A stretch of 31,053 bases of DNA from an uncultured Collinsella sp. (GTDB taxonomy: Bacteria; Actinomycetota; Coriobacteriia; Coriobacteriales; Coriobacteriaceae), in NCBI GenBank assembly GCA_900542275.1, contig UQMW01000020.1:1-31053 (forward strand), read 5' to 3'. Numbering within the stretch: the stretch's first letter is position 1; each line of letters begins with the position of its first letter. The position numbers and the translations under genes are program-made. Under the pieces are notes generated by a model. It made no database searches. It had not been told where the DNA came from and worked only from the letters and a program-made list of their open reading frames with translations. Positions 8,694-16,829 of the stretch are shown one piece after another.

Positions 8694-10623
8694 AGCGGCT
8701 TTCTAGCACCCACTTCTGCGCCGTAGTGCCGTTTGACCGGTACAGCTGGACGTTGGTCCCGGGGGCGGACTTGCCGCCCGCGGCGTCGAGCACGCACGAG
8801 GGGTTCTTCGCCGAGGCGATTGTCACGGTGCCGTCCGCGTTGTCGGAGATTGCCCAGCGCTGGGCGCCCGTCCCGTTGCGCGTGAATTGCTGGACGTTGC
8901 CCCCGGGCCGGGCCGAGCCGCCCTGGACGTCGAGCGCCAGCCCCGATTTCGCGTTGGTTATCTCGTAAGCACCGGCATGCGCGTCGTATCGGAAGCGAAG
9001 TACCTGGGCGGAGGTCCCGTTCGTCGACCAGAGCTGGACGTTTGCGCCGGGGTCGAGCGAGCCTGATGCCACGTCGAGCGAGGCATCGCCGGGCAGGGCG
9101 CTTTTGACGGTGAAGTAGCCGTCGAATTCGGTTGGTTTTGGAATGGGTTTTGTCTCGGGATACTCAGCCTCGAAGTCGAACTTCGCTGACCACTGGTAGC
9201 TCGAGGCCGTCGTGACATTAGACGTCACCGTGAGTGTTACGCCGTTGGAGGCCACGCTCCATTCCCTCTGGTTCATATCGTACGCAACGAGCGCGTTTTG
9301 TATTCCCGAGATGCTCGGCGGGAAGGTTCCGTTGTCAGCATCTATGGAAAAGCTCTCTTCCTTGGCATCCAAGTGCTGCTGAATGCGGTCGGCATACTTC
9401 TCGGCCCATTCATTGGCCTTGCCGTTTCGCACAAAGTAATTGTTGGACAGATCGGTCGAGCGGTAGGCGTAGTCATCCTTTTGGTAGTTTGCCGTGTGGT
9501 CGGAGTGGGCGATTGCCATGAGCTCGTCGGTCAGGCCAAAGTACAGATGGCGCTGGTCCAGGTCTCCGTACCAGTTGTCGCTGGTGTCGTCCCAGGTTAG
9601 GTCCATCTGGCACCATTTGCCGTCGATCTTTACGGCGTTCCAGGTGTGGCCGTTGCCGGTGATGCGGCCGTTGGCGATGCCCGCGGCGTCAAGGAGCTTG
9701 GAGTAGATGCGCTGGTAGCTCTCGCAGGTGCCCTGGTGGCGCGTGAGGCCGCTTTCGGCCGAGCACCAGTTGAGGCTGTGGTCGTACTCCAGCTGGTCGA
9801 GCGTCCAGTCGTGGAACCACAGCGCCATGTTGTATTCCGAGCCGTTTGTTTGTTGCCTGCACAGGTCCACGGCGTCGTTGACGATCTGCGTGACGCTCGG
9901 GCGGGCGGCGTCGTTTACGGTCACCTCCGCCGTGGTGCGCAGGTAGTAGATCCCCTTGTCGTTTTGGGGGTCGTTTCTGTCGTTGTCCATAAAGTAGAAG
10001 TAGATGCGGTACGTGCCCGACGCCGTGAAGTCAAAGGTAAAGTCGTGGCCCGCGGTGCCCAGGCTGTAGTAGCTGGCCCATGCCGGGCGCGACGGGTCGC
10101 AGACGCTTTCCTGGCTGCCGCCGTCCCAATAGGTGGGCACGTCCATGCGCGCCTTGGCCTGGGACGAGCCGTTGGCCTGGGTTACGTGGAAGGTCGTCGC
10201 GGTGCCCGCGGGGGCGTCGTTCCAGGAGACGGTGAAGGTGACGCCGTTTTGGGTTGCAGTGGCGGAGTGGGCGTAGCCGGCTTGTGACGTGGTGGAGATT
10301 GCCTCGGGCGTGCCGTTGGTTTGGGCACGAAGGGATGGGGCGGGGGTGCCGGTTGCGGCGGCGGTGCCGTCGGCGCTTTCCGTGTTGACGGCGCTGGTGC
10401 CGGTGGATGTTGCGGTGCTGTCCTCTGCGGTATCTGCTGTCGTATTTGTGTTGGTGCCGTCTTCGGCCTTGCCTGTGTCGCTGCTCGTGGCGTCGGCTTG
10501 CGCTTGCTGCTCGGCGGCTGCCTGAGGCTGGATGGCTTCCGCGACGGCTGCCATGGGCATCGTCGAGCTGACCATGGACGTGCACGCGATCGCGCAGAGC
10601 AGGTAGTAAATAGGTCGTTTCAT
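8692..10623 (-). CDS. Secreted transglutaminase-like protein with C-terminal ricin-type lectin domain
   Basis: With the ATG at 10623 (GAGAGG ribosome site just upstream) the product is 643 residues and begins with a clear Sec signal peptide (MKRPIYYLLCAIAC ... AVAEA). A low-complexity Ala/Thr/Asp linker follows, then a beta-rich domain. Next comes a transglutaminase-like cysteine peptidase core with all three catalytic residues in order: C300 (TCESYQ), H326 (GHTWNAV) and D341 (MDLTWDD). The last ~130 residues form a beta-trefoil with three ricin-like repeats marked by QVLRF, QRWAI and QKWVL. It probably cleaves or crosslinks extracellular protein or peptide while the lectin domain binds glycans. 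It is transcribed opposite to its neighbours on both sides. A 10794 start would add 57 residues with no signal peptide at the front and is rejected. Confidence 0.85.
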   Translation of the reverse strand: MKRPIYYLLCAIACTSMVSSTMPMAAVAEAIQPQAAAEQQAQADATSSDTGKAEDGTNTNTTADTAEDSTATSTGTSAVNTESADGTAAATGTPAPSLRAQTNGTPEAISTTSQAGYAHSATATQNGVTFTVSWNDAPAGTATTFHVTQANGSSQAKARMDVPTYWDGGSQESVCDPSRPAWASYYSLGTAGHDFTFDFTASGTYRIYFYFMDNDRNDPQNDKGIYYLRTTAEVTVNDAARPSVTQIVNDAVDLCRQQTNGSEYNMALWFHDWTLDQLEYDHSLNWCSAESGLTRHQGTCESYQRIYSKLLDAAGIANGRITGNGHTWNAVKIDGKWCQMDLTWDDTSDNWYGDLDQRHLYFGLTDELMAIAHSDHTANYQKDDYAYRSTDLSNNYFVRNGKANEWAEKYADRIQQHLDAKEESFSIDADNGTFPPSISGIQNALVAYDMNQREWSVASNGVTLTVTSNVTTASSYQWSAKFDFEAEYPETKPIPKPTEFDGYFTVKSALPGDASLDVASGSLDPGANVQLWSTNGTSAQVLRFRYDAHAGAYEITNAKSGLALDVQGGSARPGGNVQQFTRNGTGAQRWAISDNADGTVTIASAKNPSCVLDAAGGKSAPGTNVQLYRSNGTTAQKWVLESR

Positions 10624-10915
10624 AGCGGAGCCTCTCGGTGAGCAGCCAATAGGGTCCGAAGGCAGCTCCAGGCCAGCACTCCGCACATATTTTGTTGGGT
10701 TTATTTTACGGGAACCCCAGTCAACATCAGCGAACTTTCTGGGGAATGTTGGGGGAGGGGGAGCCTTAGGAGACGGCTTGGTGCATGCAAACAACCTTCT
10801 TAGGACTACGCTTTTGATTTACAAGCCTCTCGAAGTGGCTGTGCCTCAAGTTCAGTACAACACGAGGCGTGTTAGATTGTTGGAAGCCATAAAACCATAA
10901 AGGTCGGGAGGACGC
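10624..10915. promoter_or_regulatory. Divergent intergenic region with a 15-bp palindrome before the Gabija genes
   Basis: This 292-base gap separates the minus-strand secreted protein from the plus-strand gajA-like gene and must hold both promoters. A perfect palindrome AACACG-AGG-CGTGTT occupies 10859-10873, about 43 bases before the gajA start, where a repressor could bind. I could not identify convincing -35/-10 boxes. GGGAGG at 10905-10910 is the ribosome site for the downstream gene. Confidence 0.4.
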
Positions 10916-12649
10916 ATGAGGATCTCTAAACTGAGGATTGAGAACTATCGGAATCTCGATGGAGTGTCGATTAGTTTTGACGAGGACGTGAGCTATATTG
11001 TCGGCGAGAACAACCTCGGCAAAACGAATGTGCTTGACTTGCTCAATACAATTTTCAATCAAGCGACGATTAGCGAAGAGGATTTCGCTGACATTGAAAA
11101 GCGCGCAGGGGCTCTAGTAACTTTAAAGTTGGACGAGGACGAGATCGGAATAACGGGGCTCGACATCGATCCTACGACCGGAAACACTATTACCATCTGC
11201 GCTTTTGCTGACGACCCGGATTCTCGAATTGAATTTAAGGCCGAAGGGAGCGGAGAAAGTATTCCACCCTCTCTGATGCGATCCGTTCACATGTTCAGGT
11301 ACTCGACTGCATCCTTTAATAGGGGAGACCTGGCGTTTGATGGTACCCGAGGTGTCGGTAAAGTTCTCTCCAAAGGTATCGCTCTTTATCTAGATAAGGA
11401 GGGTAAAGAGGTCTCCGATTTTCTGGATGGGAGCGAGCTCGAAGGTCTGGTTGCAGATCTCGGCGAAATCGTCGGCGACGTCCCGATCCTGTCATCATAT
11501 GGTGTGAGGCCTGGCGTCGATTCATCGGATGGCGGAACGCTTGGAAGTTTGGTTACCTTGCTTGACAAGAGGGGCGTTCATTTTAAAAAGGCAGGGGTAG
11601 GCTTGCAGTACCTCGCTATTGCCTCGCTCTCGATAATCGAGAGCATTATGCGTCTTTCGCCTAAACGCCTTCAAGAGAGCCTTTGCTCAGATGATGATGA
11701 CAGACGCGTGCTGCATGCCGTTCTGGCTTATGACGAACCCGAAGCCCACCTTCACCCGTATATGCAGAGGCGTCTCTCGAAGAGCTTGCATAGGATTTGC
11801 GAAGGGAAGGATGATAGATTCAATGCTCTTCTAAAGGACTATTTCGGAATTGATTCAATCAAAGCTCAGCTGATCATGGTGACGCATTCGCCTAACATTC
11901 TGGCTCGCGGCTATAAGAACATTGTGCGATTCGGGCAGGGCGAAAATTCGCCGAAGGTCATATGCGGTAGGGATATTGACCTGTCCGACAAGGTTGAAAA
12001 GCATCTTATGCTGAACTTTGAGTCGATACGAGAGGCCTTTTTCGCGCGGTCGGTTTTGGCTTTTGAGGGGCAGACAGAGTCTGGAGCCATTCCGGTGTTC
12101 GCTCGCAACCTTGGGATGGATCTGGATGATTATGGAGTTGTGCCTATCAGGGCCGGCGGGAAAAAGAACGTTAAACCACTCTGTGAACTTCTGGGCAAGT
12201 TCGAGATTCCAAATTATTCAATTGTCGACAGAGATGAGGATGAGCTGCAAGAAACTTCTGAAGACCATATAACGACAACCGAACGGGATTTCGAAGGTGA
12301 GGTCGTTGACTCGTTCTTCGCTAGCGATAACCAGGGTGCGTTTATTGCGCTTCTTGAGTCGATTGATCCTTTTCAGAGGGCAACTTGCATCAAGGGGAAT
12401 AGTAAAGCTTTGAAAAGCGCCTGTGCTGTCTACGGCGTTAACTTGCGGGACCCTGAATACGATTTCCGGGGATCGGAGTTTGACGGGTTATTCGCAGACA
12501 CGCCCAAATCACGTGCGCTTATGTATGCATGGCTTTCATCGAACAAGGGCGTCGTGTCTGGCGTCGCCCTCGCGGAGGCTCTTGGTGCTAATGGCGTTCC
12601 CACATGTTACAAAAGTATTATTCGCAAGGCCGTGGGGCTCGAATGCTGA
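10916..12649 (+). CDS. gajA: OLD-family ATPase/TOPRIM nuclease, GajA-like (Gabija)
   Basis: A 577-residue protein, close to the length of the characterised Gabija GajA. The N-terminal ABC-type ATPase has Walker A GENNLGKT at residues 30-37, a Walker B/D-loop region (AYDEPEAHLHP) and an H-loop (VTHSPN). The C-terminal part is a TOPRIM nuclease: E384 in FEGQTESG and D438/D440 in VDRDEDE are the expected metal ligands. Known GajA is a nucleotide-sensing DNA nickase that acts when phage replication depletes NTPs and works in a complex with the helicase GajB. The ATG at 10916 has GGGAGG upstream. Its end overlaps the helicase gene by 7 bases, so the two are co-translated. The pairing with a UvrD-like helicase is what makes Gabija the best call over a lone OLD nuclease. 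Confidence 0.85.
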   Translation: MRISKLRIENYRNLDGVSISFDEDVSYIVGENNLGKTNVLDLLNTIFNQATISEEDFADIEKRAGALVTLKLDEDEIGITGLDIDPTTGNTITICAFADDPDSRIEFKAEGSGESIPPSLMRSVHMFRYSTASFNRGDLAFDGTRGVGKVLSKGIALYLDKEGKEVSDFLDGSELEGLVADLGEIVGDVPILSSYGVRPGVDSSDGGTLGSLVTLLDKRGVHFKKAGVGLQYLAIASLSIIESIMRLSPKRLQESLCSDDDDRRVLHAVLAYDEPEAHLHPYMQRRLSKSLHRICEGKDDRFNALLKDYFGIDSIKAQLIMVTHSPNILARGYKNIVRFGQGENSPKVICGRDIDLSDKVEKHLMLNFESIREAFFARSVLAFEGQTESGAIPVFARNLGMDLDDYGVVPIRAGGKKNVKPLCELLGKFEIPNYSIVDRDEDELQETSEDHITTTERDFEGEVVDSFFASDNQGAFIALLESIDPFQRATCIKGNSKALKSACAVYGVNLRDPEYDFRGSEFDGLFADTPKSRALMYAWLSSNKGVVSGVALAEALGANGVPTCYKSIIRKAVGLEC

Positions 12650-14460
12650 TGAGTCAGACTGACCTGCGGGATAGTGTTAGAGCCGAGATTGAGGCGCGCT
12701 GTGGTGGGGATGCATCGCAGTGCTCCGCGATTTTCTCGCCATCAAAGAGGGTGTTCGTGGAGGCGCCGGCAGGCTACGGGAAGACCACGGTGATGACTGG
12801 GCGGGCTTGCTGGCTGCTGGCATCTGGCGAAGTCCATCCGCCAAAAAGGATTTTGGCCCTGACCTTTAGCGTTGCCGCCGCGCGGAGGATGCGTATGGAT
12901 TTGGGCATCACTATGTCGGCACTTCCTGGTCCCGTGGCCAAGCGTTTTGAGGACAGCGTCATGGCGACCAACTTCCACGGCTTTGCTTGGGCTCTGCTAC
13001 GCAGATACTGGAAATCGCTCTCGCTCCCAGTGAACGTTGGCGAGCTCTCTATGGTTGATGACAACAGCGCCGTTAGCGAGCTGGTTTCGCGAGGTGGCAG
13101 GCTGACCTGGGATGAAAAGAATGCCGTTGACGACTTCCTCCGCTTCATGAGAAACGGTCAGGAAATGGACTTGAGGCGTGTGATGTTTTCCTTTAATAGG
13201 ATCATCAAGGAAAGGTTTGCATCGAACGGTCTCTTGCCATACTCCGCAATGATTTCCCTTGCAATTGAATTGCTCGCTCATTTTCCCAAGTTAAGGTCCT
13301 ATCTGTCGGCAGCATATCCTGTCGTGCTTGTCGACGAGGCGCAGGACACGAACGCGTTGTGCTATGTCTTCCTAAGGGGTCTGATTTCTGATGAGTCGGG
13401 GATCTGCATGTTCGGCGACCCCATTCAGCGTGTTTATGGTTTTATTGGTGCAATGGAAGGCTTAAAGGCAAAGGCCACTACCGACCTGCGTCTAACGCCG
13501 TTGGAACTCGAGTATAACCATAGGTTTTCTGGGAGATCTATCGTCGGAGAGCTCGGTGCTGCGATTCGCTCCAACATGAAGGGCACCATTGCCGGCGGTA
13601 CGCCCCGACTTCCCATATTTGTTGGCTCTACTCAGCAAGACGAAGCGACTGCCATCGTTTCCAAGGTTACGGCGCTCGCTCAAAGCAGTGGCGGGAGGAT
13701 TGCGATTCTTGTTCGTAAGCGTGGTGCCCTTGCCGATCTCATTATGGAAGAGCTTGCTAAAGAAGGTATCTCTTACTTCAACGGACTCTTCTCGGATACA
13801 AGTCGGGGGTTCATCGAATTCAATGCGTTTGCTTTATCCAGGATTACCGATGCAGTGTCTGGAGAAAAGGGCGTCAGCCGGTCTGCTGCGGACAAAATAA
13901 TCGACTCCATCTCTGATGAACTGCTGACTGGCTCCAAGAGGTTCGAGTATGGGCGGTCCTATGCCATGCTTCTAGGAGCGCTGCGGAAACACCTTAAAAA
14001 TGACTGCGTCGCGATGGGACCTTCGGAGCGCTTCGACTATATCGTTAGTATCTTTTCCGAGGGCTCCCTGCGACGTTTCTCCGATTACCTTGATGTGGGC
14101 ATCTCCATGATGACCGTTCACTCCGCTAAGGGGCTCGAGTGGGACACCGTTTTCATTCCGGGCGTTACGCGTTTCGATTGGCCTGGAGGGATTTGCTCTC
14201 GTTGCGAAAATGCTGGTATATGCTTACGTTCTGCGCGAGGTTGCCAGATTGCTGATGCGAAGAAAATGCCAGATGGGCTTATTGAGGAAATAGGCCTGCT
14301 GTACGTCGGCGTCACTCGCGCCCGCAAAGCGGTATACGTCTCCGCTTCGATGCAGCGCAGAACAAATTACGGGAACTATCAGGTTGCCTGCCCCTCTTGC
14401 CTAACGTCTCTTCCGGGCATTGAGCCTGTGAGCTGGACGGTCATGGACGGGGAGGGGTGA
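12643..14460 (+). CDS. gajB: UvrD/Rep-like helicase, GajB-like (Gabija), with extra cysteine cluster
   Basis: A superfamily 1 helicase of about 605 residues. Walker A is AGYGKTT (43-49), Walker B DEAQD (231-235), then GDPIQRVYGF, the motif V-like TVHSAKGLEWD and motif VI YVGVTRARKAVYVS. Four cysteines in C518-x2-C521-x5-C527-x6-C534 lie between the last two motifs, with a CPSC further on, suggesting a zinc or iron-sulfur site. The protein is clearly longer than the roughly 500-residue founder GajB. I chose the ATG at 12643, five bases after GGGG, overlapping the gajA stop; an ATG at 12649 (TGATG) is also possible. The upstream ATG at 12604 lies deep inside gajA and has no ribosome site. Expected role: helicase partner of GajA in anti-phage defence. 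Confidence 0.8.
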   Translation: MLMSQTDLRDSVRAEIEARCGGDASQCSAIFSPSKRVFVEAPAGYGKTTVMTGRACWLLASGEVHPPKRILALTFSVAAARRMRMDLGITMSALPGPVAKRFEDSVMATNFHGFAWALLRRYWKSLSLPVNVGELSMVDDNSAVSELVSRGGRLTWDEKNAVDDFLRFMRNGQEMDLRRVMFSFNRIIKERFASNGLLPYSAMISLAIELLAHFPKLRSYLSAAYPVVLVDEAQDTNALCYVFLRGLISDESGICMFGDPIQRVYGFIGAMEGLKAKATTDLRLTPLELEYNHRFSGRSIVGELGAAIRSNMKGTIAGGTPRLPIFVGSTQQDEATAIVSKVTALAQSSGGRIAILVRKRGALADLIMEELAKEGISYFNGLFSDTSRGFIEFNAFALSRITDAVSGEKGVSRSAADKIIDSISDELLTGSKRFEYGRSYAMLLGALRKHLKNDCVAMGPSERFDYIVSIFSEGSLRRFSDYLDVGISMMTVHSAKGLEWDTVFIPGVTRFDWPGGICSRCENAGICLRSARGCQIADAKKMPDGLIEEIGLLYVGVTRARKAVYVSASMQRRTNYGNYQVACPSCLTSLPGIEPVSWTVMDGEG

Positions 14461-14832
14461 TTGCCGGTGGGATGGAGCGTGTCTGCTTCTGACGCGAGGT
14501 CCGGTTGCGGCCCTTACTATGGTCTCATGGAGTGTGCCCAAGCTGCTCTTTGACTAGAACGGCTTGGGCACTGGCGTCTTGGTAGGATGCGGTGTTTGTT
14601 TAATTAGCCACTGTTGAATATTGCGAAGCAGCACCGTGGCATTGCGCCTAGGCACCGGGGCCGACATGAGTCCCGCGCCTTCTTCTTGCTAACGTCCGGT
14701 TTCGCCCCGCTGCCGCATGTTGACTTCGCTCATTGTTGGTACGGGTCGTATTATGCACGTCTTTGTCCGTGACGGCTGTTTCTTCTAGGATGAAGTGGTC
14801 GAACGATCGGCTCTTATGCTAATGAGCTGAGG
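14461..14832. other. Gene-free interval after the Gabija pair, with a perfect 10-bp inverted repeat
   Basis: No convincing gene lies here. GTGCCCAAGC (14534-14543) and GCTTGGGCAC (14562-14571) form a perfect 10-bp stem with an 18-base loop, but no T run follows, so it is not a standard terminator. A TTG directly after the gajB stop opens a 30-codon frame without support. The region is more likely remnant sequence than functional coding DNA. Confidence 0.4.
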
Positions 14833-15530
14833 CTATTTAATAAAATCCTTCCTCCTGATCCGACCAAGGTGGCGGTCCAGTTCGTATATAGCGTCAATGT
14901 AAAGCTCGGCAGAATCGCGTATGTCTCGCATGTCGAGGCAGCATCTTTCAAAGTGCAGCTTGCCTTTTTGTTCTTTGGCGCTGCGGATATTGCGACATGT
15001 CATCAATGCGATGTCATTATCGCCCACGCAGTTGATTCTTGAAAATCCTTTTGGTGTGATGCGATAAATAACTGCCTTAGGAAAGGAATCAAGTAGGCTT
15101 TTCCCTCTTATGTCAATGCAGATTCTTCCTTCTGATCCAAAACCATAATCTTGATGTCTAGTTGAATTGAGGGGGTGGGCAATAACTGCCGAGCGAACAA
15201 CTTGGAGATATTTGCTCGCGTCGTCGAGTTCACTTTGTTTAGAGAACTCAAAATCGTTTTCGATCTCTTTTCGAAGACAGTTCCCTTTAATTTGCCAGAA
15301 GCATCTTTTATCCAAGTAGCAAGTGCCACAAGATAAACGGTGTCCTTTGGGTTGGGCAAGAAGCCCCCGCCGATAGTGGAATTGAAATCTTGAATGCTGT
15401 ATTTAGCCTTAAGGATGAGATCGGACATTAATTCATAATGATCGGAGTCCTTCCAGGGCCATTTCTTCCATATGCCGCCTCCGTGTTCACCTAAATCATC
15501 GGTGGTCTTTAGTTTTTCGATCGCTTGCAT
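14833..15530 (-). pseudogene. Hypothetical protein, apparently split by a one-base frameshift
   Basis: Two overlapping minus-strand frames read as one protein. The first (from ATG 15530, with GGAG just upstream) is convincing until about LVALATWIKDA. The second, from about position 15310 down to 14833, continues with a plausible helical and then conserved-looking stretch (VVRSAVIAHPLNSTRH, GRICIDIRG). The crossover lies at about 15290-15312, near a TAAAAG run; one extra A there would join the frames and give a protein of about 230 residues. I do not recognise the family and see no catalytic motif. Its place between Gabija and AbiF genes suggests a defence-island gene that has decayed. A sequencing error or ribosomal frameshifting would also explain it. 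Confidence 0.55.
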
Positions 15531-15541
15531 GTCACTCCTGT

Positions 15542-15664
15542 CTATTCGATTTGTTGCAGCGCTTCTTTTGTTGTCTTGATGTCAACATGGTGCCCATTAA
15601 TGGCTATAATCTGCCAGCTATCCAAAGAATGAGTCCAAAGGTTGATTTGGAGGATTGGCGGCAT
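15542..15664 (-). CDS. Small minus-strand ORF or gene remnant upstream of the frameshifted gene
   Basis: About 40 codons, from ATG 15664 to a stop 11 bases before the next minus-strand start. The peptide (NLWTHSLDSWQIIAINGHH and on) has a protein-like composition, with well-spaced Trp, Leu and Ile, but there is no clear ribosome site. It could be the tail of a gene whose front was replaced by the AbiF module, or a chance frame antisense to the AbiF leader promoter. No function is assigned. Confidence 0.25.
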   Translation of the reverse strand: MPPILQINLWTHSLDSWQIIAINGHHVDIKTTKEALQQIE

Positions 15665-15669
15665 AGGAT
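15642..15669 (+). promoter_or_regulatory. Candidate promoter for the AbiF leader RNA
   Basis: TTGATT (15642-15647) and TAGGAT (15664-15669) are spaced by 16 bases and resemble a SigA-type promoter. Transcription would start near 15675, about 110 bases before the abi start, and produce the structured leader that follows. The match is moderate. Confidence 0.4.
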
Positions 15670-15672
15670 TGA

Positions 15673-15770
15673 CGGCCCCGGAGTTCTCCCTTAAAGTAAG
15701 TCTTGTGATGAGGCCTTGCGACGGTACGTCCGGCTTGGTCCGTGGGAACCGCCGAAAGGCGGTTTTCGCG
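15673..15770 (+). ncRNA. Candidate structured RNA upstream of the AbiF-family gene
   Basis: A leader of about 100 bases lies between the candidate promoter and the abi gene. It contains several short pairing elements (GGAG/CTCC near 15680, ACGG 15721-15724 with CCGT 15740-15743) and ends in a perfect hairpin, AACCGCC (15747-15753), GAAA loop, GGCGGTT (15758-15764), followed by TT. This ending resembles an intrinsic terminator that would release a short RNA and limit read-through into abi. Structured RNAs directly upstream of AbiF-family genes are an established motif class; I could not run a covariance search, so membership is inferred from position and structure. Confidence 0.45.
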
Positions 15771-15784
15771 TTTAAGGGGCCCAA

Positions 15785-16591
15785 ATGGATAAACCATTTA
15801 AATCTATTGATGAGCAGATTGCTATTCTTGAAAGCCGTGGACTCGAATGCGATAACAATACTCGTTTAGTTTTGGAACGCGAGGGATACTATCCGGTTAT
15901 TAACGGCTACAAGGATTTGTTTCTCGACCAGCGTGGAGATTCTTGCCACGAGCTATTCGTAAAAGGTACGAAGTTTTCTGATATATATCGTTTATTCGAA
16001 TTTGACCGTTCATTGCGTCTGCTCATGTTTGAATACTTTAACAAGGCGGAAGCAGTGCTTAAAACCGTCTGTTCTTATCGTTTCGCAATGGCCCATAAAG
16101 ATAGCCCGGAGGCATACCTGGATAGAAGATCCTACCGTGCCGATGCTGGTTATCGAAAAAAGATCGACATGCTTATTGGTGATTTCGAGAAGGTGCTGTG
16201 TAGGTCTCAAAAATGGAAAAGCGATTATAAAAGGGACTACATTCGGCATTATGAGAATAATCACGACAATACGCCGGTATGGATTCTTATGAATTATTTG
16301 ATGCTTGGTCAGGCATTCAAGTTCTATGAGTTTCAGCCAGAAAGCATGAGAAATTCCATTGCCAAGTCGTTTTCTGATCTTTATTCCGAGACGCATGAAG
16401 TCGATAAGCGCATCAGCCCGCGTAGGCTAAGACTTGCATACGATCACATTAAAGATTTTCGAAATATCTGTGCGCATGACGAACGTCTATTCTGCGCCAG
16501 GGTGTCTCCGTCTCACGATGTCAATCTAGTAGGGGTTTTAAGCGATCTTGAGCTAGTGCTGACTGAGGATGACTATAAGATGTTACGATGA
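15785..16591 (+). CDS. Abi_2/AbiF-family HEPN abortive infection protein, cut short by an in-frame TGA
   Basis: A 268-residue protein matching the Abi_2 (AbiD/AbiF) family: an N-terminal EQIAILESRGLE-type start, a GYYPVINGYKDLF motif, a central FEFDRSLRLLMFEYFNKAE helix, and the HEPN RNase motif R226-x4-H231 (RNICAH). HEPN proteins cleave RNA and arrest growth during phage infection. AAGGGG (15774-15779) precedes the ATG. The frame ends at TGA 16589-16591, but the same frame stays open to TAA at 16715-16717. That extra stretch (LLDALKLSDELS ... VLFAMGVNDLS) looks like the normal C-terminal helices of the family, so the full-length gene would be about 310 codons. The HEPN residues lie before the stop, so a truncated product might still be active. 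A structured leader RNA sits upstream. Confidence 0.8.
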   Translation: MDKPFKSIDEQIAILESRGLECDNNTRLVLEREGYYPVINGYKDLFLDQRGDSCHELFVKGTKFSDIYRLFEFDRSLRLLMFEYFNKAEAVLKTVCSYRFAMAHKDSPEAYLDRRSYRADAGYRKKIDMLIGDFEKVLCRSQKWKSDYKRDYIRHYENNHDNTPVWILMNYLMLGQAFKFYEFQPESMRNSIAKSFSDLYSETHEVDKRISPRRLRLAYDHIKDFRNICAHDERLFCARVSPSHDVNLVGVLSDLELVLTEDDYKMLR

Positions 16592-16772
16592 AATATACTG
16601 CTTGATGCACTTAAGTTGAGCGACGAGCTCAGCAACGATGCCAGCGCAAAGGTGCTTTTCGCTATGGGTGTTAACGATTTATCGAGTGTGTTTCCTAGGG
16701 AAATATTGGGGTCGTAATCGACGCGAGCGATGAATTTACTCTACAAGTTGGATGCGCATGAGATTGCGCAGA

Positions 16773-16810
16773 GCGGGCGGGACGTTGCCCATTGGTGGCG
16801 TCCCGCCCGC
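16773..16810 (+). terminator. Strong GC-rich hairpin after the abi gene
   Basis: GCGGGCGGGACG (16773-16784) pairs perfectly with CGTCCCGCCCGC (16799-16810) around a 14-base loop. It lies 56 bases after the second in-frame stop of the abi gene. There is no true T run, only GCTTCGTT, so it may be a weak or factor-assisted terminator. Confidence 0.4.
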
Positions 16811-16829
16811 GCTTCGTTGGCTATACGTG

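Noticed and set aside
9646..10287. 213-codon plus frame opposite the transglutaminase gene
   Set aside because: Val/Ala/Gly-rich shadow; the minus strand has signal peptide, triad and lectin repeats.
10624..10794. 57-residue N-terminal extension of the secreted protein
   Set aside because: Would bury the signal peptide; ATG 10623 has a ribosome site.
14534..14571. Terminator for the Gabija operon
   Set aside because: Perfect stem but no T run after it and a long loop; left as an unexplained inverted repeat.
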